From: Nitratireductor indicus C115
Lineage (GTDB): Bacteria; Pseudomonadota; Alphaproteobacteria; Rhizobiales; Rhizobiaceae
Assembly (NCBI RefSeq): GCF_000300515.1
Contig: NZ_AMSI01000001.1
Span: 186,001-250,000 of the forward strand
DNA length: 64,000 nucleotides
Direction of reading: 5' to 3'
The stretch's first letter is position 1. Every line of letters begins with the position of its first letter. The notes beneath the pieces were generated by a model. That model made no database searches, was not told the DNA's origin, and saw only the letters and a program-made list of their open reading frames with translations. The position numbers and the translations under genes were made by a program. Below, piece by piece: positions 8,324 to 16,359 of the stretch.

Positions 8324-9526
8324 ATGAAACGTTTCGGACTGATGACGACCAGCGCCCTCGCACTCGCCATGATGGCGACCGGCGCGCTTGCCGATGTGAA
8401 ATTCGGCGCACTGTACCCCTTCAGCGGGCAGTTGGCCCTGCTCGGCGAGGAAAGCGCCCGCGGTCTGGAGATCGCTGTCGACGAGATCAACGCTGCCGGC
8501 GGTGTGCAGGGTGAGAAGGTCGTCCTGGAACGCGGCGATGCGGTGGACAACAACCAGGCGATTGGCGAAGCACGCCGTCTCATCTCGGTCGCCGCTGTCA
8601 AGGCGATCTTCGGTTCCTATTCTTCGGCGCGTTCCATCGCGGCAAGCCAGGTGGCCGAGCTCGCGGGTGTTCCCTATTTTGAACTGGGCGCCGTGGCCGA
8701 TGAAGTCACCAGCCGCGATTTCAAATATCTGTTCCGCACCAATCCGACGGCAGACCACATGGGCAAGCTCATCGTGGACATGATCGTCAACAAGGTCGCG
8801 CCGGGCATAGGCAAGGACCCGAAGGATCTGAAGATCGGTATCATCCACGAGGATTCGAGTTACGGAACCTCCGTCGCCGGCCATCAGGAGCGCTACGGCA
8901 AGGAGGCCGGCCTCAACATCGTCACCACCCAGGGCTATCCTGCCGCCACGGTGGACATGTCCTCGATCGTGCTCGATCTGAAGCAGCGCGAAGTGGATGT
9001 GGTTCTTCAGACCTCGTACCAGAACGATTCTGTGCTGTTCCTCCAGCAGGCCAATGAGGCCGGCTACAAGCCGGCGGCGATCATCGGCGGCGGCGGTGGT
9101 TATTCGATGATCCCGACTGCCGAGGCGGTCGGCAAGGATGTCATCGAAGGCGTGCTCGATGCGGATTTCACCCAATATGCGGTCAACACCGAGTTCACGC
9201 CTGGCCTGGAAGCCTTTGTCGAGGCCTACAAGGCTAAATACGGCAGCGAACCGCGCTCGGGTCACTCGCTCAACAATTACGTGGGCGCCATGGCCATCCT
9301 GAAGGCCATCGACAAGGCCGGCAGCTTCGAGCCTGACGCCATCGTCGAGGCCGTTGCGGGCATCGATATTCCGCAGGGCGAAACCGCAGCCGGTTATGGC
9401 GTGCAGTTCGGTGCGGGCAACCAGAACGAACGCGCTTCGATGATGGGCATGCAGTGGCAGGACGGAAAGCTCGTCACGGTTTATCCGGACGCCGCTGCCG
9501 CTGCCGACATGCGGTTCGCCAACTGA
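8324..9526 (+). CDS. Branched-chain-amino-acid-type ABC transporter substrate-binding protein
   Basis: A 400-residue periplasmic type I binding protein (LivJ/LivK family). It begins with a clear signal peptide (MKRFGLMTTSALALAMMATGALA, cleavage before DVKFG) and continues with FGALYPFSGQLALLGEESARGLEIAVDEINAAGG. The frame is open upstream, but the ATG at 8324 has an AAGGGAGGA ribosome-binding site and starts the signal sequence. It is encoded with permeases LivH, LivM-G and LivF. Members of this family bind far more than branched-chain amino acids, including aromatic acids and amides, and the enzymes around it suggest the ligand is the operon's carbon source. Confidence 0.92.
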   Translation: MKRFGLMTTSALALAMMATGALADVKFGALYPFSGQLALLGEESARGLEIAVDEINAAGGVQGEKVVLERGDAVDNNQAIGEARRLISVAAVKAIFGSYSSARSIAASQVAELAGVPYFELGAVADEVTSRDFKYLFRTNPTADHMGKLIVDMIVNKVAPGIGKDPKDLKIGIIHEDSSYGTSVAGHQERYGKEAGLNIVTTQGYPAATVDMSSIVLDLKQREVDVVLQTSYQNDSVLFLQQANEAGYKPAAIIGGGGGYSMIPTAEAVGKDVIEGVLDADFTQYAVNTEFTPGLEAFVEAYKAKYGSEPRSGHSLNNYVGAMAILKAIDKAGSFEPDAIVEAVAGIDIPQGETAAGYGVQFGAGNQNERASMMGMQWQDGKLVTVYPDAAAAADMRFAN

Positions 9527-9535
9527 TCCTCCCCA

Positions 9536-9565
9536 CCGGGCGGGGTGCTTTCGTGCCTCGCCCGG
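9536..9565 (+). promoter_or_regulatory. Intercistronic stem-loop between binding protein and permease
   Basis: CCGGGCGGGG (9536-9545) pairs with CCTCGCCCGG (9556-9565) in a 10-bp stem with one G-U pair and a 10-nt loop, between the binding-protein stop and livH. No T-tract follows. Such hairpins typically protect the upstream binding-protein mRNA so that it is made in excess over the membrane components. Confidence 0.55.
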
Positions 9566-9593
9566 ACCGCACCCGTTTAACCAGCGAGGCGTC

Positions 9594-10478
9594 ATGGAAA
9601 CATTTCTCCAGGTCGTAGCCAACGGTCTGATGCTCGGCGGTCTGTTCGCCATTATCAGCATCGGCCTCACCCTGATCTTCGGCATCATCAAGGTGGTGAA
9701 TTTCGCCCATGGCGAATTCCTCATGGCGGGAATGTTCCTGACCTACCTGATCACAACCCAGCTGGGCCTGCATCCCTATGCGAGCGTGGTGGTCGTTGCA
9801 CCCGCCCTGTTCGTGCTCGGCGCTGTCACGCAGAAGCTGCTGATCCAGCCTCTTCTCTCGGCCCGCGACGAACATGTGCAGATTTTCGCCACGGTCGGCC
9901 TGTCCACGGCAATGATCAATCTGGCGCTTCTCATCTTCGGCGCCGATATCGCCAACACGCCGTCATCCGGCCTGCGCAGCTCCATCCAGCTCGGTCCAGT
10001 GCGTATCCTCGAAGGCCAGCTCTATATCCTTATCTGTGCGGCGCTTCTCGTCGTCGGTCTGGAATTTTTCCTGCGCCGCACGCAAACGGGCAGGGCCATT
10101 CGCGCGGTCGCTCAAAATCGTGCTGCGGCCCAGCTCATGGGCATCAATGTCAACTGGATCTACGTGTTGAGCTTCGGCATCGGCGCGGCCTGCGTAGGGC
10201 TTGCCTCATCGTTGGTAGCGCCGCTTTATCCGACGTCCAGCACCATCGGCACCTATTTCGTGCTGACGGCTTTCGTCGTGGTTGTTCTTGGCGGTCTGGG
10301 GTCTATCCCCGGAGCCTTTGTCGGCGCGATCATCATCGGCCTGCTGGATTCGCTTGCCGGTTTCTACATCGGTTCGGACCTGCGGGAGGCCGTCGTCTTC
10401 GGCGTGTTCCTTGTCATCCTGATCCTGAAGCCCTCCGGCCTGTTCGGAACGCGGCTGAAACTGTCGCACATCAGCTAG
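9594..10478 (+). CDS. LivH-type ABC transporter permease
   Basis: A 294-residue inner-membrane protein with about eight hydrophobic segments. Signature stretches are ISIGLTLIFGIIKVVNFAHGEF near residues 20-40, the coupling loop RRTQTGRAIRAVAQNRAAAQLMGIN around 155-185, and VVVLGGLGSIPGAFVGAIIIGLLDS near 225. It forms the translocation pore with the LivM part of the next gene, from which it is separated by 10 bp. It is normal in length and motifs. Confidence 0.93.
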   Translation: METFLQVVANGLMLGGLFAIISIGLTLIFGIIKVVNFAHGEFLMAGMFLTYLITTQLGLHPYASVVVVAPALFVLGAVTQKLLIQPLLSARDEHVQIFATVGLSTAMINLALLIFGADIANTPSSGLRSSIQLGPVRILEGQLYILICAALLVVGLEFFLRRTQTGRAIRAVAQNRAAAQLMGINVNWIYVLSFGIGAACVGLASSLVAPLYPTSSTIGTYFVLTAFVVVVLGGLGSIPGAFVGAIIIGLLDSLAGFYIGSDLREAVVFGVFLVILILKPSGLFGTRLKLSHIS

Positions 10479-10488
10479 CGAGGACGCC

Positions 10489-12297
10489 GTGACCTTTACC
10501 AAGACACTTCCCGCTTCCCGTGGCCTGCCTTTGGCTGCCATGGGCGTGGTCGCGCTGCTTGCGGCGTTGTTCCTCATCCCCGTCGTGATTGGAGATGAGT
10601 TCGTCTATCACATCTTCATCACCATCTGCCTTTTCGCGGGCCTCTCCACGGCGTGGAACATTGTCGGTGGCTATGCGGGGCAGCTCTCCCTGGGGCACGC
10701 AATGTTCTATGGCATCGGGGGCTATGCCGGCGTGATCCTGATGAACATGGGCATCAGTCCCTGGCTCGGCATGTTCGTCGGCGCTGGCGTGGCGGCGCTG
10801 GTTGCCGTGGTGGTCAGCTATCCCTGCTTCCGCCTTCAGGGGCCCTTTTTCGCGCTCGCCACGATTGCCTTCCTGGAGGTCTTTCGCGTGCTCGCCCTGC
10901 ATTTTCGCGGGCTGACCGGCGGCGCAATGGGCTTGATGATCCAGCTCAAGCTCGGCTGGGAATGGATGGTGTTCCGCGAGCGCCTCCCCGCGCTCATCAT
11001 TGCCTTCGGCCTTATGCTGGTTTGTCTCGCGGTCGCGCACCTCATTCGCAGTCACCGGCTGGGCTTCTACCTGGTTGCAACGCGCGAGCGTGAATCGGCT
11101 GCCCGTGCTGCCGGCGTGCAGACGGTCAAAGTGCGCCTCATCGCCGTTGCGGTGTCGGCAGCGCTGGCCGCCATGCTGGGCACGTTCCACGCCATGTATC
11201 TCACCTTTATCGAGCCGGCGGCGATGTTCTCGCTCTCCTTCTCGATCCAGATCGCCATGTTCGCCCTCATCGGTGGCATCGGCACAATATACGGCCCGCT
11301 CCTGGGGGCTGCCCTTCTGGTGCCTGTCACGGAATTCGCACGCGGCATGCTCGGCGCCGAGGCACTCGGCCTGCATGGTTTCGTCTATGGCGTGGTTCTG
11401 GTTCTCGCCGTGCTCTTCATGCCGAACGGCATCATGGGCGCGTTGCAGCGTTTCACCGCCCGCAGGACTGGCGGGGAAGAGCAAGCTGTCCAGGCAGGGC
11501 CTGTGGTCGCTGCCGCGCGCACTGCCGAAAGCCCCGAGGAGCGTCCGGCAATCGGACGTGAGGTCATGCGGGTCGAAAATCTCGACAAGCATTTCGGCGG
11601 CCTGCATGTCACCAACAATGTCAGCTTCTCGTTGCGCGAAGGCGAAATTCTGGGTCTCATCGGCCCCAATGGCGCCGGCAAGACGACCGTCTTCAACATG
11701 ATTTCGGGCTTCCTCCAGCCCGATAGCGGCAGCGTTTCGGTGCTCGACCGCGAAGGGCGTTTCCAGAACCCCGTCACGCCGGGCGATTTCGCGGCCCTTG
11801 GCGTCGGACGCACCTTCCAGATCGTTCAGCCCTTCGCCGCGATGACGGTTGAGGAAAACATCATGGTCGGAGCGTTCTATCGCCACCACGATGTCAACGA
11901 CGCGCGCGAGGCCGCGCGCGAAACCGCGCATCGCATGGGGCTTGCGCCCTGGCTGAACGCCGAGGCGAGGGGGCTGACCATCGGCGGGCTGAAGCGGCTG
12001 GAGGTGGCGCGCGTCATGGCCATGGAACCGCGCATCCTTCTGCTTGACGAGGTCATGGCCGGCATCAACCAGACGGATGTGCGCCGCGCCATCGACCTCA
12101 TGCTTTCGATCCGCGATACGGGCGTCAGCATCATCGCCATCGAGCATGTGATGCAGGCGGTCATGTCTCTCTCCGATCGGGTGATCGTTCTCAACTCCGG
12201 GGAGATCGTCGCCGAAGGCAAGCCGCATGACGTGGTGCGCGATCCCGACGTGATTGAGGCTTATCTCGGAAAGGACTTCGCCCATGCTCAATATTGA
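10489..12297 (+). CDS. Fused LivM-type permease / LivG-type ATPase
   Basis: A single 602-residue protein joining two subunits that are often separate. Residues 1 to about 325 form a LivM permease (FAGLSTAWNIVGGYAGQLSLGHAMFYGIGGYAG, ATRERESAARAAGV coupling loop, IGGIGTIYGPLLGA). A Glu/Ala-rich linker follows, then a LivG ATPase with Walker A GPNGAGKT near residue 392, Q-loop FQIVQPF, and Walker B ILLLDEVMAGIN. The ABC signature is atypical, reading TIGGLKRLE where LivG usually has LSYGQQRRLE. The start is GTG. Its last 14 bp overlap livF. Fusion should fix the subunit ratio; it acts at the inner membrane. Confidence 0.92.
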   Translation: MTFTKTLPASRGLPLAAMGVVALLAALFLIPVVIGDEFVYHIFITICLFAGLSTAWNIVGGYAGQLSLGHAMFYGIGGYAGVILMNMGISPWLGMFVGAGVAALVAVVVSYPCFRLQGPFFALATIAFLEVFRVLALHFRGLTGGAMGLMIQLKLGWEWMVFRERLPALIIAFGLMLVCLAVAHLIRSHRLGFYLVATRERESAARAAGVQTVKVRLIAVAVSAALAAMLGTFHAMYLTFIEPAAMFSLSFSIQIAMFALIGGIGTIYGPLLGAALLVPVTEFARGMLGAEALGLHGFVYGVVLVLAVLFMPNGIMGALQRFTARRTGGEEQAVQAGPVVAAARTAESPEERPAIGREVMRVENLDKHFGGLHVTNNVSFSLREGEILGLIGPNGAGKTTVFNMISGFLQPDSGSVSVLDREGRFQNPVTPGDFAALGVGRTFQIVQPFAAMTVEENIMVGAFYRHHDVNDAREAARETAHRMGLAPWLNAEARGLTIGGLKRLEVARVMAMEPRILLLDEVMAGINQTDVRRAIDLMLSIRDTGVSIIAIEHVMQAVMSLSDRVIVLNSGEIVAEGKPHDVVRDPDVIEAYLGKDFAHAQY

Positions 12298-12988
12298 GGG
12301 CATCGATGCCGGCTACGGCGCCACAACGATCCTGAACGGCGTATCGCTCGAAGTGAACCAGTCCGAGGTGGTGACCATTGTCGGTGCGAATGGCGCAGGC
12401 AAGACCACGACGCTGCGCACCATCGCCGGGCTTCTGAAGCCGACCACAGGGCGTATCCTGTTCGAGGGAGAAGATATCACGAAGATGTCTGCCCATGACA
12501 TTGTCGAACTGGGCATCACCCTCATCCCCGAGGGGCGCCAGCTGTTTCCCGACATGACGGTGCGCGAAAACCTGCTCATGGGCGCCTATCGCCGCGGCGC
12601 TCGTGACCATCAGGCCGAGACGATGGACCATGTGATGGAGCTTTTTCCGCGCATCCGCGAGCGGCTCGATCAGCATGCTTCCTCGCTTTCAGGCGGCGAG
12701 CAGCAGATGGTGGCCATCGCGCGCGGCATGATGGCACGGCCGAAGCTCCTGATGTTCGATGAGCCGTCGTTGGGTCTGGCGCCCATCATCGTGGCGCAGG
12801 TGTTCGAGGTGATCGGCAAAATCGTAGCGAGCGGAGCGACCGTGCTCATCGTGGAGCAGAATGTCTTCAACACGCTCAAGGCCGCCGACCGGGGTTATGT
12901 CCTGGAAAACGGCTCCATCGTCCTGTCCGATACGGCAGAGGCGCTGTTGAAGGACGATCACGTAAGGCAGGCTTATCTGGGGATCTGA
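12284..12988 (+). CDS. LivF-type ABC transporter ATPase
   Basis: A 234-residue ATP-binding subunit. Walker A is GANGAGKTT near residue 37, the Q-loop region is followed by EGRQLFPDMTVRENLLMGAY, the signature is SLSGGEQQMVAIARGM, and Walker B is LLMFDEPSLGLAP. The frame is open from 12254 but the ATG at 12284 (MLNIEGIDAGYG) starts the domain. It overlaps the stop of the LivM-LivG gene by 14 bp. It forms the ATPase pair with the LivG domain of that fusion. Confidence 0.93.
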   Translation: MLNIEGIDAGYGATTILNGVSLEVNQSEVVTIVGANGAGKTTTLRTIAGLLKPTTGRILFEGEDITKMSAHDIVELGITLIPEGRQLFPDMTVRENLLMGAYRRGARDHQAETMDHVMELFPRIRERLDQHASSLSGGEQQMVAIARGMMARPKLLMFDEPSLGLAPIIVAQVFEVIGKIVASGATVLIVEQNVFNTLKAADRGYVLENGSIVLSDTAEALLKDDHVRQAYLGI

Positions 12989-12992
12989 ACGA

Positions 12993-13802
12993 ATGAGCGA
13001 ACGTGAACTGAACCCGCGCGCCATGGCCGCGCGCGACAGCCATGCCGGCCGCCGCGTGCTGGTGACGGGAGCGGCAAATGGCATCGGCCGGGCTATCGCG
13101 CTTGGGTTTGCCGCGCGTGGCGCCACCGTCGGCGTTGCCGATCTGCGCGCCGAGGATGTGGCGCGGGCGGTGGCGGAAATAGAAGCTGCCGGACGCGGCA
13201 AGGCCGTCGGCCTTACCGTCGATGTCGCCGACTACATTGCCCTCGAAGCAGCCGCCGGCGAAGCGGCGAATGCGATGGGGGGCACCTTCGATACGGTCAT
13301 CAACAACGCCGGAATCTCGCCCAAGCATGAAGGTGTCGCCCACAAGGTCTGGGAGATGGATCCGGCGGAATGGCGCCGCGTGGTCGATGTGAACCTCACG
13401 GGCACCTTCAATACGATCCGGCTTCTTTCCGGATCGATGCGCGCGGCGCAGCGCGGCTGGATCGTCAACACCTCGTCGGTCGCCGGCAAGACCTATTCGC
13501 CCATTGTCGCCTGCCATTACGCCGCCACCAAATCCGCCATTATCGGCTTCACGAAGCATCTTGCGGCGGAACTCGGTCCTTACGGCATTCGGGTGAATGC
13601 GCTGGCGCCCGGTCGCATCGAAACACCGATGGTCCGCGGCGTCGCGCCGGAGATCAACGAGGAGCAGGTGCGCCTGACCCCGATGGCGCGGCTTGGCCAG
13701 CCGGAGGAAGTGGCCGATGTCGCCCTCTGGCTCACCTCCGCCGAATCGAGTTTCGTGACCGGCCAGACGGTGGATGTCGCTGGCGGCCTCTACATGACCT
13801 GA
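12993..13802 (+). CDS. Short-chain dehydrogenase/reductase
   Basis: A 269-residue NAD(P)-dependent SDR. The cofactor motif is VTGAANGIGRAIALGFAARG near residue 25, followed by NNAG, the catalytic Ser in NTSSVAG, and YxxxK in CHYAATKSAIIGF. It follows livF by 4 bp, and its TGA overlaps the possible ATG of the next gene (TGATG at 13800-13804), so SDR and the AroE-like protein are translationally linked. It probably oxidises a ring or chain hydroxyl of the imported compound; the substrate is unknown. Confidence 0.88.
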   Translation: MSERELNPRAMAARDSHAGRRVLVTGAANGIGRAIALGFAARGATVGVADLRAEDVARAVAEIEAAGRGKAVGLTVDVADYIALEAAAGEAANAMGGTFDTVINNAGISPKHEGVAHKVWEMDPAEWRRVVDVNLTGTFNTIRLLSGSMRAAQRGWIVNTSSVAGKTYSPIVACHYAATKSAIIGFTKHLAAELGPYGIRVNALAPGRIETPMVRGVAPEINEEQVRLTPMARLGQPEEVADVALWLTSAESSFVTGQTVDVAGGLYMT

Positions 13803-13822
13803 TGGAGCCGGAAAGAAAGCCG

Positions 13823-14617
13823 ATGACCAGCATTACTGGACGCACCCGCATTTTCGGTATCATTGCCGACCCGATCCATCACGTGAAGACGCCGGAAGTC
13901 TTCAACAGCCTGCTTGCAGCCGAAAAGGCCGATGGCGTGCTCGTGCCCGTCCATGTGACCCCTCCAGGGCTTGCGGATATGCTGGCGGGCTTTCGCGCCA
14001 TGCAAAACCTTGGCGGTTTCATCGTCACCGTGCCGCACAAGCCTTCGGTTGTCGATCTGTGTGACGAATTGACCGAAGAGGCCCGCCGGGTCGGGGCCGT
14101 CAACTGCGTCCGCCGCGAGGTGGATGGGCGCCTTGTCGGCGCCATTCTCGACGGTATCGGCTTTGTCGAGGGATTGCGCGCTGCGAACATCGAACCGAAG
14201 GGCATGCGCGCCTATGTGGCGGGTGCGGGGGGAGCGGCAAGTGCGGTCGCTTTCGCGCTGGCGGCAGCCGGCGTGGCGTCCCTCACGGTCGCGAACCGCA
14301 CCGAGGCCAGGGCGCGCGCCCTTTGCGAGCGCATAGCCGTTGCCTATCCAGAACTTCCGCTTTCGACCGATGCCGCACGCGTGGCCGATCAGGATCTCAT
14401 CATGAATGCCACGTCGCTTGGCATGCAGAAGGGCGACGCATTGCCGGTGGATGCGGCGCAGCTGCATGCCGGTCAGGTGGTCGCCGAGGCCATCATGCAT
14501 CCGGCCATGACGCCTCTCCTGCAAGCCGCCGAAGCGGCCGGCTGCCGCGTTCAGCCGGGCCTTCCCATGCTGGAGAACCAGATACGCCTGATGGCGCAGC
14601 ACATGCGGGCCTTTTGA
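13823..14617 (+). CDS. Shikimate/quinate dehydrogenase-like protein with altered substrate site
   Basis: A 264-residue AroE-family NADP oxidoreductase. Conserved parts are IVTVPHK (catalytic Lys), VGAVNC, LDGIGFVEGLR (keeps the catalytic Asp), the AGAGGAASAVAFALAAAG nucleotide fold and NATSLGMQKGD. In AroE the N-terminal motif that binds the shikimate carboxylate reads PIxHSxSP; here it is PIHHVKTP, so both serines are lost, and the usual N-T-D triad reads I-L-D. This argues for a different substrate, as does the catabolic operon. The start may be ATG 13802, one base into the SDR stop, or ATG 13823 after a GGAAAGAAAG site; I prefer 13823. Its own stop overlaps the next ATG. Confidence 0.82.
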   Translation: MTSITGRTRIFGIIADPIHHVKTPEVFNSLLAAEKADGVLVPVHVTPPGLADMLAGFRAMQNLGGFIVTVPHKPSVVDLCDELTEEARRVGAVNCVRREVDGRLVGAILDGIGFVEGLRAANIEPKGMRAYVAGAGGAASAVAFALAAAGVASLTVANRTEARARALCERIAVAYPELPLSTDAARVADQDLIMNATSLGMQKGDALPVDAAQLHAGQVVAEAIMHPAMTPLLQAAEAAGCRVQPGLPMLENQIRLMAQHMRAF

Positions 14618-16242
14618 TGCCGATCGAGCCGTCCGGGACCGCGTTCGATTTCATCATTGTCGGCGGGGGCACAGCGGGTTGCATTCTGGCCGAGCGCCTG
14701 AGCGCGGATGGGCGTCATACGGTGGCCCTGCTCGAGGCGGGCGGTGAGGCGCGAAGCCCGTGGACCGTGGTGCCGGCCGGTTTCTACAAGCTGCTCACCA
14801 ATCCAAGCTATAACTGGAACTTCCGCACCGAACCCGAACCCGCCACCTGCATGCGCGAGATCGCCGTGCCGCGTGGCAAGGGGCTGGGCGGCTCCACCCT
14901 GATCAACGGCATGATCTATGTGCGCGGCCAGCCCCAGGACTACAATCGCTGGGCGCAGCGCGGCTGCACGGGATGGGGTTTCGACGATGTGGAACCGGTC
15001 TTCCGCCGCCTTGAAACCTATGTCGGACCAGATCCGGATGATGCGCGTGGAAAGGATGGCCCTTTGCCGGTCTGCGAGGTGGAGGAGCGACCGGCCATCG
15101 CCGAAGCTTTCATTTCCGCGGGGGAGGCGGCGGGCTATCGCCGCAACCCTGACTATAACGGGGTCTCACAGGATGGTTTCGGCTATTATCAGGTGAACCA
15201 GAAGAGCGGTCGGCGCGTCAGCGCGGCTGCAGCCTGGCTTGCGCCGGCGCGGGGCCGCAAGAACCTCGCGGTGCTGACGGACACCTTCGCGGTGAAGCTC
15301 CTCCTGTCCGAGGGGCGTGCTGCCGGTGTCGAGGTGAAACGGCCTGGAAAGGCGGAGCGCCTGTCTGCCCGCTGCGAGGTGATCCTGGCAGCTGGTGCCG
15401 TGCAGTCCCCTCAGCTTCTGGAGCTGTCGGGCATCGGCAGGCCTGAAGTATTGAAGGCAGCAGGCATCGAGCCCCGTCATATCCTGTCGGGGGTGGGGGA
15501 AAATTATCTCGATCATTTCTGCACCCGGATGAACTGGCGCGTGAGCCGCCCCGAAACGCTTAACGAGGAAACGCGCGGCTGGCGTCTTCTGCGCGCGGTG
15601 GCGCGCTATGCGCTGGCGCGGAAAGGCGTGCTCACCTTCGGCACAGGGCTTGCGCACGGTTTCGTGCGCACGCGTGAGGGGCTGGAGGGGCCGGACGTCC
15701 AGTTCTTCTTCATGCATGCGAGCTATGCCAACGCAGCCGAGCGCAAGCTCGACCGCTTTCCCGGAATGACGCTCGGCGTCACACAGCTGCGGCCGGAATC
15801 GCGCGGCACCATCCACATTGTCTCTCCCGACCCCGCAAGGCAGCCGGCCATCAGGCCGAACTTCCTTGCAACGGCGGAGGATCGCCGCGCCATGGTCGAA
15901 GGCATGAAGATCGGCCGCACGGTCATGGAACAGGCGCCGATGGACGCCTTCCGCGTGCGCGAGATGAGCCCCGGCAAGGACTGCGTGAGCGAAGAGGATT
16001 GGCTGGATTTCGCCCGACGCAATGGACAGACCATCTATCACACCGCGGGAACCTGCCGCATGGGCGGGGAGGCCGACCCGGAGTGTGTCGTCGACGCGCG
16101 TTTGCGGGTGCGTGGAATAAAGGGGCTGCGCATCATCGATGCATCCGTCATGCCGGAAATGGTCTCCGGCAACACCCAGGCGGCCGTTATGATGATTGCC
16201 GACAAGGGGGCCGATCTGGTGCTTGCCGACACGCGAGGCTGA
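14617..16242 (+). CDS. GMC-family FAD oxidoreductase (choline dehydrogenase-like)
   Basis: A 541-residue flavoprotein. The FAD-binding motif is FIIVGGGTAGCILAERLSADG near residue 12, followed by the GMC signatures GKGLGGSTLINGMIYVRGQPQDYNRW and AGAVQSPQLLELSGIG. The C-terminal active-site block is IYHTAGTCRMG, then VSGNTQAAVMMIADKGADL. It starts at ATG 14617, one base inside the stop of the AroE-like gene. GMC dehydrogenases oxidise primary or secondary alcohols and pass electrons to quinone or oxygen. It is the last gene of the operon; the substrate cannot be named. Confidence 0.9.
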   Translation: MPIEPSGTAFDFIIVGGGTAGCILAERLSADGRHTVALLEAGGEARSPWTVVPAGFYKLLTNPSYNWNFRTEPEPATCMREIAVPRGKGLGGSTLINGMIYVRGQPQDYNRWAQRGCTGWGFDDVEPVFRRLETYVGPDPDDARGKDGPLPVCEVEERPAIAEAFISAGEAAGYRRNPDYNGVSQDGFGYYQVNQKSGRRVSAAAAWLAPARGRKNLAVLTDTFAVKLLLSEGRAAGVEVKRPGKAERLSARCEVILAAGAVQSPQLLELSGIGRPEVLKAAGIEPRHILSGVGENYLDHFCTRMNWRVSRPETLNEETRGWRLLRAVARYALARKGVLTFGTGLAHGFVRTREGLEGPDVQFFFMHASYANAAERKLDRFPGMTLGVTQLRPESRGTIHIVSPDPARQPAIRPNFLATAEDRRAMVEGMKIGRTVMEQAPMDAFRVREMSPGKDCVSEEDWLDFARRNGQTIYHTAGTCRMGGEADPECVVDARLRVRGIKGLRIIDASVMPEMVSGNTQAAVMMIADKGADLVLADTRG

Positions 16243-16304
16243 AACACCGAGCAGGCAGAGCCGGCAGGCTTGATGCTACGGAAACTCGAATGATCGCCTG
16301 AAAC

Positions 16305-16334
16305 GAAAAAGCCTTCGCACCGAAATGCGAAGGC
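16305..16334 (-). terminator. Rho-independent terminator for the minus-strand binding-protein gene
   Basis: GCCTTCGCA (16311-16319) and TGCGAAGGC (16326-16334) form a perfect 9-bp stem with a 6-nt loop. Read on the minus strand it is followed by TTTTT, placed just after the binding-protein stop. It probably also insulates the converging GMC operon. Confidence 0.8.
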
Positions 16335-16359
16335 CAGTCTTGTTGGTCGTTGTTCTTGT

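Noticed and set aside
8303-9724. 473-codon minus-strand frame opposite the binding protein
   Set aside because: Shadow of the 8324 gene; it also runs over the signal peptide and the livH start.
10471-12303. 610-codon minus-strand frame opposite LivM-LivG
   Set aside because: Exact antisense of a gene with complete ABC motifs; the composition is typical of a shadow frame.
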